Source of the DNA: M55B112 sp040903745
GTDB taxonomy: Bacteria; Bacteroidota; Bacteroidia; Bacteroidales; GCA-2748055
Assembly (NCBI GenBank): GCA_040903745.1
Contig: JBBDUV010000029.1
Location: forward strand, 1-49,536
Direction: 5' to 3'
DNA length: 49,536 nucleotides
Positions 32,691-41,955 of this stretch are shown here, in pieces. A program made the translations under genes and the position numbers. Positions within the stretch are counted from its first letter, which is position 1. Every line of letters starts with the position of its first letter. Under the pieces are notes generated by a model, which did no database searches, was not told the DNA's origin, and saw nothing but the letters and a program-made list of their open reading frames with translations.

Positions 32691-34343
32691 TTACTTCTCA
32701 AAGACTGGTTCACCAGCCGAGTACGTAGCAACGACTTCGATGGAGGGAATTTTAATTTCGGAAACTGTCATTATATCCTCTTTTGTTACCACGAAGTCGG
32801 CCAGCTTGCCCTTTTCCAGGGTTCCCTTGAATGTTTCTTCGAACGCCGCCTTTGCTGCCCAGCTTGTCATGGCCCTTAGCGCCTGCTCCCTGGAGAGTGC
32901 TTCGGAGGGTATGAAGCCATCCTGTGGGAAGCCTGTATGATCCTTCCGGGCCACTGCGGCGTAGAATCCGTAGAGCGGATTGATATGCTCTACCGGGAAG
33001 TCGCTGCCGTTGGCAATCCATCCGAGCTCTTTGAGCAGCGTCCTGTAGCTGTAGGCCCCTGTCATCCTCTCGCTGCCGATCCGATCTTCGGCCCAGTACA
33101 TGTCTGATGTTGCGTGGGTTGGCTGTACGGAGGGGATGATATTGTATTCTCCGAAAAACCTGAAATCTTCCGGGTGGATGATCTGAGCATGTTCGATCCT
33201 CCAGCGCCTGTCGTTGTCCTTTTCCAGCAGTCCTGTGTAGATACCCAGCATTAGCCGGTTGGCTTCGTCGCCGATACAGTGCACTGCCACCTGGTAGTTG
33301 TTGTCGTATGCCCTGCGGCACAGCTCTTCAAGTAACGCGGGCTCCGTGAGCAGCAATCCCCTGCTCCGCGGGTCATCGCTGTAAGGTTCCAGCATTCTTG
33401 CACCTCTTGAACCGAGGGCACCGTCGGCGTAAAGTTTCAGCGTATTTACGGTGAGGTAGTCATTTTGGACGATCCCCTTTTCGATAAAAGTTTTAAAATT
33501 GCTTTCGGAGGGATCCAGCCAGGCGTTGACCCTCATTTTAAGTGCATTGCTCCTGTGCATTGAGTCGAGCAGTTGAACAACTTCAGTGGACAGTCCAGCA
33601 TCAGAAACGGAGGTGAGCCCCACCGCAAAACAATTCTGCTCAGCCTTTTGAATTCCGGCGATCAGCTCTGCTCTGCCAGGCTTCGCTATATGTCTGCTTA
33701 CCAGGTCAATGGCATTATCGATAAGGATGCCGGTTGGCTTTCCGTTTTTTAGGATAACAACACCGCCGTCGATATTGCTCTGTGCGGTAATTCCTGCAAT
33801 CTCCAGCGCCTTTGTATTGGCCCAGCCAGCGTGACCGTCCACCCTTCGCAGCAGTACAGGCCGGTCGGGAAATATCTTGTCCAGGTCACTCCTGTCGGGA
33901 AATTTTTTGGTTTCCCAGTCGTTCTGGTCCCACCCGCGGCCGGTGATCCAGCCTTCAGGGTTGCTTTTGGCAAATACCAGGCAACGCTGAAGTATCTCTT
34001 CGACGGAAGTAGTGGCTGACAGGTCGACCTGGTTGAGGGAGAGGCCGTACCCAACGAAATGGCAATGGGCATCGTTCCATCCTGGATAGACAAAATGATC
34101 TTTGAGTGAGATTGTTTTTTCGGGTTTGTATCTTTCAGACAACTCTTTGGAAGAGCCTGTATCGTATATTTTTCCATCTTCGACCACAATGGCTTCAACA
34201 ACGGTGAAAGAGTCATCGACAGTATATATGGTGGCGTCTTTGACAAGCAGGTCAACATTTTCTTTTTTCATTTGGCATCCGGTAAAAAAGTGTAAACTGA
34301 TAAAGATGGGTAAAGTGAAAAATGAAATTGTTCGGATCATCAC
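32691..34343 (-). CDS. YtcJ-like amidohydrolase, lipoprotein
   Basis: A 550-residue amidohydrolase (Amidohydro_3 group) exported as a lipoprotein (lipobox FFTGC, Cys22). Metal-ligand motifs are PGWNDAHCHF in the first strand, KLYADGALGSRGA with the bridging lysine position, YQVAVHCIGDEAN, RIEHAQIIHPED and IANGSDFPVE with the last aspartate. The family cleaves amide bonds in small molecules; the physiological substrate is unknown. Length and motifs are complete. The divergent neighbour is cca, with 82 bp between starts; the 3' neighbour is the convergent barrel gene. Confidence 0.9.
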   Translation of the reverse strand: MMIRTISFFTLPIFISLHFFTGCQMKKENVDLLVKDATIYTVDDSFTVVEAIVVEDGKIYDTGSSKELSERYKPEKTISLKDHFVYPGWNDAHCHFVGYGLSLNQVDLSATTSVEEILQRCLVFAKSNPEGWITGRGWDQNDWETKKFPDRSDLDKIFPDRPVLLRRVDGHAGWANTKALEIAGITAQSNIDGGVVILKNGKPTGILIDNAIDLVSRHIAKPGRAELIAGIQKAEQNCFAVGLTSVSDAGLSTEVVQLLDSMHRSNALKMRVNAWLDPSESNFKTFIEKGIVQNDYLTVNTLKLYADGALGSRGARMLEPYSDDPRSRGLLLTEPALLEELCRRAYDNNYQVAVHCIGDEANRLMLGIYTGLLEKDNDRRWRIEHAQIIHPEDFRFFGEYNIIPSVQPTHATSDMYWAEDRIGSERMTGAYSYRTLLKELGWIANGSDFPVEHINPLYGFYAAVARKDHTGFPQDGFIPSEALSREQALRAMTSWAAKAAFEETFKGTLEKGKLADFVVTKEDIMTVSEIKIPSIEVVATYSAGEPVFEK

Positions 34344-34411
34344 TTCTGTTTTTGGTAAAAATAGTAATAATTGGGGAAGGTAAATTCACTTCTTTACATA
34401 ACTTTTTTGTA

Positions 34412-34419
34412 TACTTTTG
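34412..34419 (+). promoter_or_regulatory. -7 box of cca, fixes the start codon
   Basis: TACTTTTG fits TAnnTTTG. The TTG at 34417 falls inside this box and cannot be the start; the ATG at 34426 lies 7 bp after it. The predicted transcript has a leader of zero to a few nucleotides, or about 10 nt if the ATG at 34435 is used. The -33 element is weak. Confidence 0.5.
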
Positions 34420-34425
34420 TTGTGC

Positions 34426-35925
34426 ATGGAAAATATGAAAAAATACCTGGTAAATCCGGTTTTTGCTGTGATTTCAAAAATTGCCGATGAGGTGGATGCT
34501 GAGACTTTTGTGATCGGTGGTTTTGTGCGGGATATTCTGTTGGGAAGCTCGCCTGCCGATGCAAAGGATATTGACGTGGTGGTGGTCGGCAGCGGGATAG
34601 ATATGGCAACCAGGGTCCGGCAGCAGCTGGGAAAGAAAGCAAAACTGGCTGTTTATAAGAATTTTGGCACGGCCATGATTAAGCATGATGCATTGGAACT
34701 TGAATTTGTCGGGGCCAGGAAGGAGTCGTACCGCCGGGATTCCAGGAAGCCGATCGTGGAAGATGGATCGCTGGAGGATGACCAGCTGCGCAGGGATTTT
34801 ACGATCAACGCATTGGCAATATCACTGAATAGTGCTTCGTATGGGAAGTTGCTGGATCCTTTTAATGGAAGGGATGATCTAAAGAAGCGAATCGTACGAA
34901 CGCCCCGTGATCCGGTGGCCACCTTCTCCGATGATCCTTTGAGAATGCTGCGTGGCATCAGGTTTGCCACCCGGCTGGGATTCGATATCCATGCGGATAC
35001 CTTCAGGGCGATCATGGATACCCGCGAACGGATCCGGATCATCTCGCAGGAGCGCATCACCGATGAACTGAATAAGATCATACTGGCCGATCAGCCGGGC
35101 AGGGGGTTTAAGCTGCTGGATGAGTGTGGATTATTGGAACTCGTATTGCCAGAATTGCATCGCATGAAGGGGGTTGATGAAGTCAGGGGGTTAAGGCATA
35201 AAGACAATTTCTTACATACCCTGGAGGTGTTGGATAACCTGGCGCGTAAAAGTGATGACCTCTGGCTGCGGTGGGCGGCCCTATTGCATGACGTGGGCAA
35301 ACCTTCCACGAAGAGGTTTGAACCGGGTATTGGGTGGACCTTTCATGCACATGATTTCATCGGTGCAAAGATGGTCCCCTCAATCTTCAAGCGACTGAAA
35401 CTGCCGCTGAACGACCGGATGAAATATGTCCAGAAGATCGTGAAACTGCACCTGCGTCCGATCGTGCTTTCCCAGGAAATAGTAACCGACTCGGCAGTGC
35501 GGCGCCTGCTTTTTGATGCAGGGGAAGAGACAGACGATCTGATGACACTCTGTGAGGCTGATATAACATCGAAAAATGAGCGGACGGTGCGGCGGCACCT
35601 GCATAATTTTGCTATTGTACGCGAGAAAATTGTTGAGATTGAACAGAAGGACCATATCCGGAACTTTCAGCCCCCTATATCTGGCGATGATATCCAGCAT
35701 ATCTTCAATATTGCTCCGGGACGTGAGATCGGGATCCTGAAGAATGCCATCAAGGAGGCAATTCTGGAAGGGGAGATCTCCAACCATTTTGAGCCGGCCT
35801 ATGAGCTGCTACTGAAAAAAGCGGAAGAGTTGGGTCTTGAGAAGGTTCGTGATCCGGAGGTGTCAAAGAGACCAGGGGTGAAGGATGAGCCGGGGACTGC
35901 CACTACTTCTGAATCTGACAAGTAG
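34426..35925 (+). CDS. cca: CCA tRNA nucleotidyltransferase with HD domain
   Basis: A 499-residue enzyme that adds or repairs the 3' CCA of tRNAs, needed here because tRNA-Val at 7219 lacks an encoded CCA. The nucleotidyltransferase head has VIGGFVRDILLG (30-40) and the metal-binding DID at 48-50, then RRDFTINALAI and DPLRMLRGIRFATRLGF. The RNA-binding helical region leads into an HD phosphohydrolase domain (HTLEVLDNL, LLHDVGK with His288-Asp289, GAKMVPSIFKRL). The last about 30 residues are a poorly conserved charged tail. It is a single gene, divergent from the amidohydrolase. Confidence 0.94.
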   Translation: MENMKKYLVNPVFAVISKIADEVDAETFVIGGFVRDILLGSSPADAKDIDVVVVGSGIDMATRVRQQLGKKAKLAVYKNFGTAMIKHDALELEFVGARKESYRRDSRKPIVEDGSLEDDQLRRDFTINALAISLNSASYGKLLDPFNGRDDLKKRIVRTPRDPVATFSDDPLRMLRGIRFATRLGFDIHADTFRAIMDTRERIRIISQERITDELNKIILADQPGRGFKLLDECGLLELVLPELHRMKGVDEVRGLRHKDNFLHTLEVLDNLARKSDDLWLRWAALLHDVGKPSTKRFEPGIGWTFHAHDFIGAKMVPSIFKRLKLPLNDRMKYVQKIVKLHLRPIVLSQEIVTDSAVRRLLFDAGEETDDLMTLCEADITSKNERTVRRHLHNFAIVREKIVEIEQKDHIRNFQPPISGDDIQHIFNIAPGREIGILKNAIKEAILEGEISNHFEPAYELLLKKAEELGLEKVRDPEVSKRPGVKDEPGTATTSESDK

Positions 35926-36195
35926 GGCAGCCTGGAAGTTTATTTTTAGAATAGAATCCCAGGGATGGTTTTCGGAACGGGTATTTCGGTGATGGGCTTT
36001 TGGTAAGAATCTCCCGTTATTGTTTGGAATCTGTTTACCGGATATTTGGAATTTGCTTCCCGGATGCGGCCAACGAACCCCTCATCATTGGGTATCGATA
36101 TTTTTAGCAGAGAAGAGTCAAAAGGAGATATGCCATTATTATCCAGGTTGGTCATTTGCCGGGCAGCCGGAGAGGCTGTTCAGAACATAGACTGT

Positions 36196-37170
36196 TCAAT
36201 ATGGTATCTGAAAAATCAGCAATAGGGGAAGATGATCACTGATCCCACTGCTGTATGCATAGCCGCGGTAGGTTCTTCGCGGTCGCTCACCTGTCTGTTT
36301 CTCATCTTTTTCCAGTAGGAACGGGATTTTAGGTATGAATGCACTGCAGTTTTCGGGCGCTAGTCTGCCGGCCGTAAAAACATGGTCCACCGATCCCCAC
36401 CTGCCCTGGTATTTGTATGTGCTTTCTCCTGAATGAGGGAGAATGTGGTGTAATCTGTAACTGTTTTTCAATATTTCCAGGGGCACAGAACCGGCAATAT
36501 CGTTAAGGTCGCCTCCTGCAATAATACCTATTGAAGGCTGGGTCGAAACAACCGAGTCAACAAAGGCGCCAAGTATTCGAGCCTGCAGGACCCGCTGTGC
36601 TTCGGTCTCCAGGGCACCTCCGTATTTTGAGGTCCAGTGGTTCGCAGCGATCAGAAGGGTGTCCCGGGCCAGTATAAATTTTGCAGTCAGAATATCTCTT
36701 GTATGTAATCTCTGCCCGGCTTTGTCCTTTACAGTAATCCAGGTTGTGTCGATACATAGGGCATGGTCGGTCCGGTACAATATGGCAACATCCATGCCCC
36801 GGTGGTCGGGACTATCGCGGTGCAGGATGCCATAGTTGTGGTTTATAAGCAGCGGATGGTCTACGATATCCTCAAGAACCCTGAGATTTTCTATTTCGCT
36901 AAGGCAGATAATTGACGGGGGATCCCAACTGTTGACCGCCAGGATCACTTTGCAGATTTCAGAGATCTTTTTGTTGTAGCGGTAAAATGTCCAGCGCCGT
37001 TCACCTTCGGGAGTAAAATCATCATCGCGGGCATGCGGATCGTCTGAGGGATGGAACAGGTTTTCAACATTGTAGAACATGCAGGAGTAGTTTTTCTTGC
37101 TGTTTTGGGAGCATGATTTTTGCCAGGTGGTTAGTAGCAGGAGAAGCAGGAGGAGACAGGTAGGTTTCAT
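36196..37170 (-). CDS. Exported endonuclease/exonuclease/phosphatase-family protein
   Basis: A 324-residue EEP-superfamily hydrolase with a signal peptide (MKPTCLLLLLLLLTTWQKSCSQ). The active-site series is present: NVENLFHPSDD (Asn), CLSEIENLRVL (metal-binding Glu), DHRGMDVAILYRTD, LLIAANHWTSKYGG (His), IIAGGDLNDIAGS (Asp/Asn) and SSGISDHLPLLL (Asp-His pair). Exported members of this family may degrade extracellular DNA or phosphodiesters; the substrate here is not determined. It stands alone, with the mini-hairpin array directly upstream of its start. The 270-bp gap behind it (35926-36195) contains no supported gene. Confidence 0.88.
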   Translation of the reverse strand: MKPTCLLLLLLLLTTWQKSCSQNSKKNYSCMFYNVENLFHPSDDPHARDDDFTPEGERRWTFYRYNKKISEICKVILAVNSWDPPSIICLSEIENLRVLEDIVDHPLLINHNYGILHRDSPDHRGMDVAILYRTDHALCIDTTWITVKDKAGQRLHTRDILTAKFILARDTLLIAANHWTSKYGGALETEAQRVLQARILGAFVDSVVSTQPSIGIIAGGDLNDIAGSVPLEILKNSYRLHHILPHSGESTYKYQGRWGSVDHVFTAGRLAPENCSAFIPKIPFLLEKDEKQTGERPRRTYRGYAYSSGISDHLPLLLIFQIPY

Positions 37171-37184
37171 AATATGGTTTCATT

Positions 37185-37345
37185 TGGGCTGTTCGTTCTA
37201 CAGACATTTCGCCCCTACAGGGCTATACATGTCGCTCCTAAAGGAGCTGGGCGTTCCATGTGGGCTGTTCGTTCTACAGACATTTCGCCCCCAAAGGGGC
37301 TAGACATTTCGCTCCTTTAGGAACGACATGTCTGTAAAGCGACAG
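37185..37345. repeat. Array of mini-hairpin repeats
   Basis: Four units of about 24 bp, each an ACATNTCG lead followed by a small hairpin: GCCCC-tac-AGGGC, GCTCC-taaa-GGAGC, GCCCC-caaa-GGGGC and GCTCC-ttt-AGGAA. A 31-bp lead (tgggctgttcgttctacaga and on) occurs twice, at 37185 and 37261. An inverted partial copy (ATGTCTGTA) closes the array. It sits between the EEP gene start and the 3' end of the beta-helix lipoprotein gene, which contributes the bases to 37489. It resembles REP-type elements scattered in Bacteroidota and cyanobacterial genomes. Confidence 0.8.
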
Positions 37346-37489
37346 GTCTTTCCTGGCTGTTAATGTGATGTATGGTGAAAATATCGGACTGAAGTCCTTA
37401 TTTAAAGTGGCTTAATGGATAGACAGTTCTTTAATCGAATATCCCGAAAATTGAAACACGAGAGAAAAAACCTGGCGGAAACCAAGGTT

Positions 37490-38956
37490 TTATTCCTCAA
37501 TTCTTTCAAAGGCTCCCAGGTCGGGTTCGTTATCCCCAAGCCGGCTATCTCCTTTTTTATCAAAGGGAAAATTGATGGCATAATCCCTTTCTCCGGCGTC
37601 AATAGCAGGGGAGAGGCTGTCTAGTTCATAGCTTACTCTGAGGGAGTCAAACAGGGGATTCTTATTCAGAATCATTTCAATGAAATTGGGGTCCTGGTCG
37701 TAGATGTATTCATCCTCATTCAGCCATTTAAAAACTTCCTCTTTTTCAAACCTGGCCAGCACATGATCGAAGGTGTAGTTTAGCTGCCCTTCGTCCGATT
37801 GACTGATCTGAATTTCATTGTTGCCTGAACCATAGATGATGCAATTGGTAAACAGTGCCTGTTCAATATTCCTCGACTCGACGATTACTTCTTTATCATC
37901 GTTCTCATAGGCAAAGTAATTGGCCAGGTAGACCGCAGGGGCTGTTCTGTTGGAGAATCCTGTTCTCCAATAGTTGGCAAAGGTGCAGTGGGTGAAAGAA
38001 TAGGATCCCTCATAGAGCAGTTCAACACAGCTGTTACCGCAGTCGCCTATTACGGTATTTGAGGCTTCAATGGTTGTTCCGCGACCCAGGATTCCGTCGT
38101 AGCTCATCCGGTTGATCTCAGTATTGGAGATGCTCAAAACAGGCTGGTCGAAACTCACCACTGAGTCGGCCCATAGGCCCACTGTTCCGTTCAGTATTCT
38201 TGCATGGTTGATAACGTTGCTATGGCTACCCGGCACAAAATAGATCCCAAACCACTGTCCGGGGTAGCCCGGGTCATCCCGGAACTCCCGCTCAAGCCTG
38301 TCACCTTCAACAACGATTGGGTATTCCAGTGTTCCGTTCATTTTCAGTGATCCCTGTACATAAATGCCTGCGTCCCGGTGAAGATGTATCTGTACCCCCT
38401 CTTCAATGGTCAACTCCTGTAGCGTATCTACAAAAATATATCCCAGTATCAGGTAGGGTTTGTCAGCCGTCCAAATTGCACCCGGAGTAACTATACTATC
38501 ACGTAGCAGATGTACATCCTGTCCCCAGGCCACCAGGTCAACGTCCTGCAGATTGCCATTAACAGAGAAGGTAATTGAATCCTGGATCCGGAGGATATCG
38601 GGCAATCTGTTCGGATCGAGTGTAGCCTCAACAAAAATATACATACTGTCCTTTGGTGCAATCTCAAAGTTATCGAATGATACTCCCGGCATGCCATCCA
38701 CATTAACACGGAATACTGATTCGCTGCCACCCGCGAGTTGGATCGCATCAATTTTTATAAATCGGGAATGGGGATTATACACACGGAAGGATTTGGTGGT
38801 TGTTCCGACAGTAGTAAAGATCGTATCGAAATATACCGTATCCAAACTGAATTGCAACCTTGCATCACCCTCCTCTACATAATTGCGTTCAGGATGACAA
38901 TAAAACAGGCAGAAGAGGGAGGGTAGCAGAATGGCTATGGAAAGAATTTTTCTCAC
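37490..38956 (-). CDS. Exported right-handed beta-helix protein, probable lipoprotein
   Basis: A 488-residue protein with a hydrophobic leader ending LFYC, a weak lipobox. A first Ig-like domain (QFSLDTVYFDTIFTTVGTTT to VAWGQ) is followed by a parallel beta-helix (LTIEEGVQIHLHRDAGIYVQ, GTVGLWADSVVSFDQPVLSI, TTIEASNTVIGDCGNSCVEL, TNCIIYGSGNNEIQIS). It closes with PAIDAGERDYAINFPFDKKG and GAFERIEE. This architecture recurs across Bacteroidota without a known function; surface polysaccharide binding is a guess. The start is GTG; no ATG is available before the leader. Its 5' flank contains the 42-bp tandem repeat array. Confidence 0.75.
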   Translation of the reverse strand: MRKILSIAILLPSLFCLFYCHPERNYVEEGDARLQFSLDTVYFDTIFTTVGTTTKSFRVYNPHSRFIKIDAIQLAGGSESVFRVNVDGMPGVSFDNFEIAPKDSMYIFVEATLDPNRLPDILRIQDSITFSVNGNLQDVDLVAWGQDVHLLRDSIVTPGAIWTADKPYLILGYIFVDTLQELTIEEGVQIHLHRDAGIYVQGSLKMNGTLEYPIVVEGDRLEREFRDDPGYPGQWFGIYFVPGSHSNVINHARILNGTVGLWADSVVSFDQPVLSISNTEINRMSYDGILGRGTTIEASNTVIGDCGNSCVELLYEGSYSFTHCTFANYWRTGFSNRTAPAVYLANYFAYENDDKEVIVESRNIEQALFTNCIIYGSGNNEIQISQSDEGQLNYTFDHVLARFEKEEVFKWLNEDEYIYDQDPNFIEMILNKNPLFDSLRVSYELDSLSPAIDAGERDYAINFPFDKKGDSRLGDNEPDLGAFERIEE

Positions 38957-39003
38957 AAAAATCAGACTTTGTTAAAAATAATAACGCAAAGATGGAAAAA
39001 AAA

Positions 39004-39170
39004 GTATTCATCCGGGAAAGCAAAATGAACATCCTCATTGAAACTGTATTCATCCGGGAAAGGAAAATGAACATCCCATTGAAACTGTATTCATCCGGGA
39101 AAGCAAAATGAACATCCTCATTGAACCTGTATTCATCCGGGAAAGGAAAATGAACATACCCATCGAAAAA
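39004..39170. repeat. 42-bp tandem repeat, four copies
   Basis: Units at 39004-39045, 39046-39086, 39087-39128 and 39129-39170 each begin gtattcatccgggaaag. Copies 1 and 3 share aagcaaaatg; copies 2 and 4 share aaggaaaatg, so the array grew by doubling an 83-bp pair. Copy 2 has lost one base. A frame starting ATG at 38992 reads through the first two units as VFIRESKMNILIET then breaks, so coding is unlikely. It fills part of the divergent promoter region before the TPP riboswitch. Confidence 0.9.
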
Positions 39171-39335
39171 GTATTTGCTTGTATAGTGATTGGATAATGA
39201 TCCCGTTAGCGTATTATCAATTAAGTGGATGGGAACAATTCAACGCTACTGAATAATTCTGTGATAGGAAAAGACCTCCGGATTTAACATCGTTGTATTT
39301 CATATTTTGAAAATCATTCCTACCTTTGTAGGGTA

Positions 39336-39419
39336 ATTTCACTAAGGGGGGTGCCTTAAATTTCAGGCTGAGATCATACCCTTAGAACCTGATCCGGGTA
39401 GTGCCGGCGAAGGGAAATG
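39336..39419 (+). promoter_or_regulatory. TPP (thi-box) riboswitch
   Basis: A thiamine-pyrophosphate aptamer with the conserved blocks GGGGTGCC, CAGGCTGAGATCATACCC, TTAGAACCTGATCCGGGTA and GTGCCGGCGAAGGGAAA. Terminal P1 pairs ATTTC (39336-39340) with GAAAT (39414-39418). A -7-like TACCTTTG (39321-39328) precedes it. Only about 35 nt separate it from the TonB-receptor ATG, so control is probably by blocking translation rather than by a terminator, none of which is visible. Confidence 0.95.
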
Positions 39420-39453
39420 CATATTTTATGTGAATTATAAACCATATTCTATT

Positions 39454-41877
39454 ATGAAAAAGCAAGTTTTGTTTGGACTTGTGCTATTGGCCATTGCTAT
39501 GCAGGCCAGTGCACAATTTGTGCTAAGTGGTTCTGTGTCTGACACAGAAAATGCGCCTCTGACAGGCGCGAGTATCTACATTCCTGGGTTAAACAGGGGA
39601 ACAATAGCAGCGGCTAACGGCTCATTTACGATTACTGACCTGCAGAGGGGAAGCTACGAGGTCAAGATTTCATTTGTCGGATTTGAGACATTTGAGAAGA
39701 ATATCAGGATCAACAGCGATACTGATATCGGCACCATCATGCTCGAACAGCAATCCTTCAGTGGGGAGGAGGTAACCATCAGTGCCCTCAGGGCAGGAGA
39801 GAAGACCCCCATGGCATTTACAAACATGGACAGGGATCAGATTGCAGAGAAAAATTTTGGTCAGGATATTCCCTATATTGTAGGAATGACCCCTTCTGTC
39901 ATTACCTCCTCGGATGCCGGACACGGCATCGGTTACACCTCCATGCGAATCAGGGGAACCGATGCCAACAGGATCAATGTTACTATTAACGGTGTTCCGC
40001 TGAATGATGCGGAAACGCATAGCGTATTCTGGGTCGATCTGCCCGACCTGGCCACATCAACCGAACAGATCCAGATCCAGCGGGGTGTGGGAACCTCCTC
40101 CAATGGTGCAGCAGCATTCGGTGCGACGGTTAATATGCAGACAAAGTTGTTAGAGAAGGAACCGTATGCGCGGTACGACCTGACAGCCGGTTCGTTCAAT
40201 ACGATTAAAAACAGTCTTTCGGCCGGGACCGGACTGATCAAGGACCGGTTCGCCGTCGATATCAGACTATCGGATCTTCATTCGGATGGCTATATTGACC
40301 GTTCCTGGACCGACCTGCAATCATATTATCTGTCTGCCGGTTGGTACACTGAAAAATCAAGCCTTAAACTTATCACTTTCGGAGGATTCGAAGAGCTGTA
40401 TCAGTCGTGGGGTGGCATTCCATCATCAATGCTCGCGACTGACCGGACCTACAATGAGATGGGGAGTTATACAGATACTGCCGGACAAACTGCCTATTAT
40501 GGGAACCAGATAGACCATTACGACCAGATCCATTATCAACTTCATTATTCCAGGGAACTCTCGAAGCGGTTGTATTTAAATGGTGCATTGCATTATACGA
40601 AGGGAAGCGGTTATTATGAACAGTATAAGGAATCTGAGGATTATTCCGATTATAACATGGATTATCCTGTTATTGGCTCTGATACAGCATTTTCAACCGA
40701 TCTGATCAGACGAAAGTGGCTGGACAATGATTTTTATGGAGCGATTGCGTCCCTAAATTATGAAACCGACAGGGGAAGAGTGATCGCTGGAGGAGGATGG
40801 AACAGGTATATCGGACTTCATTTCGGCAGGGTAATCTGGGCAGAACATTTCGGTAACAATAATAAGGGCCACCAATGGTATCATGGTACAGGGGATAAAA
40901 GCGACTGGAACCTCTATGGAAAATACTATTACGATATTAGTGATCGGCTGACAGCTTTTCTGGACCTTCAGCTTCGGGGGATCGACTATATGCTGGAGGG
41001 AACGGACGACAATAAGCGTGATGTGACACAGGATCATAATTTTCTATTTTTTAATCCGAAGGCAGGAGTCAGTTACCTGCCGACTGATGGTCAGCGTGCA
41101 TTTGTCTCCTGGTCGAGGGCCAGCAGGGAGCCTAACCGAAACAATTTTACTGATGCTCCTGCCGGAAGGCCGCCTGTGCCAGAGACATTGAACGACTATG
41201 AGGCCGGTTATTCGGTAAGGGGAGATACCTACCGGGCCGGGATCACGCTTTACCTGATGGATTACAGGGATCAGCTTGTTTTGACGGGTGAGATCAACGA
41301 AACCGGCTACCCGGTGATGACCAATGTTGAAAAAAGCTACAGGGCAGGAGTTGAACTGGAGGCAGGGGTGAACGTGTATAACAAGGTTCTCTGGAGCGGT
41401 AACCTTACTCTCAGCAGGAACCGGATCAGCGACTTTGTAAACTATACTGACAATTGGGATTATTGGTCGGATCCTGAGAATGAGGCTTACCAGGTGGAGG
41501 AGTATATAGGAAACTCTACACTGGCATATTCTCCATCAGTTATCGCTGCCAGTAAGTTCGAGTATTTGCTTCCGGCCAATGTTTCTTTCAGCGTCATGTC
41601 AAAGTATGTAAGCAGACAGTATATCGACAACACCTCAAACAGGGAGTATTCCATCGATCCCTATTTCATTAATGACCTGAAGTTATCCTATTTATTTGTT
41701 CCTGATTGGGGGGGGCAGATCGGTGTCAGCATTCTTGTTCCGAATGTACTGGATGTAAAGTACGAGACCAATGCATGGCTCTACAGGTATTATTCAGGGG
41801 GAGAGGAACAGTTTATGGACGGGTATTACCCACAGGCAGGCAGGCATATTATGGTAGCATTGAATATAGGATTTTAA
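39454..41877 (+). CDS. TonB-dependent receptor, probably for thiamine or a precursor
   Basis: An 807-residue outer-membrane receptor. The ATG at 39454 starts a normal signal peptide (MKKQVLFGLVLLAIAMQASA); the GTG at 39430 only extends it. An N-terminal carboxypeptidase-regulatory-like domain (LSGSVSDTENAPLTGASIYI) is followed by the plug (IPYIVGMTPSVITSSDAG, RMRIRGTDANRINVTINGVP) and a long barrel that ends GRHIMVALNIGF. A TPP riboswitch in its leader ties expression to thiamine status, so the ligand is likely thiamine, a phosphate ester or a pyrimidine/thiazole precursor; this follows established Bacteroidota cases. It is followed by the hybrid kinase after 78 bp. Confidence 0.92.
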   Translation: MKKQVLFGLVLLAIAMQASAQFVLSGSVSDTENAPLTGASIYIPGLNRGTIAAANGSFTITDLQRGSYEVKISFVGFETFEKNIRINSDTDIGTIMLEQQSFSGEEVTISALRAGEKTPMAFTNMDRDQIAEKNFGQDIPYIVGMTPSVITSSDAGHGIGYTSMRIRGTDANRINVTINGVPLNDAETHSVFWVDLPDLATSTEQIQIQRGVGTSSNGAAAFGATVNMQTKLLEKEPYARYDLTAGSFNTIKNSLSAGTGLIKDRFAVDIRLSDLHSDGYIDRSWTDLQSYYLSAGWYTEKSSLKLITFGGFEELYQSWGGIPSSMLATDRTYNEMGSYTDTAGQTAYYGNQIDHYDQIHYQLHYSRELSKRLYLNGALHYTKGSGYYEQYKESEDYSDYNMDYPVIGSDTAFSTDLIRRKWLDNDFYGAIASLNYETDRGRVIAGGGWNRYIGLHFGRVIWAEHFGNNNKGHQWYHGTGDKSDWNLYGKYYYDISDRLTAFLDLQLRGIDYMLEGTDDNKRDVTQDHNFLFFNPKAGVSYLPTDGQRAFVSWSRASREPNRNNFTDAPAGRPPVPETLNDYEAGYSVRGDTYRAGITLYLMDYRDQLVLTGEINETGYPVMTNVEKSYRAGVELEAGVNVYNKVLWSGNLTLSRNRISDFVNYTDNWDYWSDPENEAYQVEEYIGNSTLAYSPSVIAASKFEYLLPANVSFSVMSKYVSRQYIDNTSNREYSIDPYFINDLKLSYLFVPDWGGQIGVSILVPNVLDVKYETNAWLYRYYSGGEEQFMDGYYPQAGRHIMVALNIGF

Positions 41878-41955
41878 TTAATTCATCTGGTCAGCAGGAA
41901 AAAAGTCCTAAAAAATGACTATTTTTCGCAAGGAATTAAGCTCTCTCTTTTCTTC

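Noticed and set aside
35946..36155. Minus-strand 69-codon frame starting MTNLDNNGISPFDSS
   Set aside because: No recognisable domain. A short string in it (aacccctcatcatt) recurs at 31771, suggesting repeat debris rather than a gene.
37185..39170. CRISPR array
   Set aside because: The repeats are contiguous or nearly so without unique spacers of constant length, and no cas gene is present.
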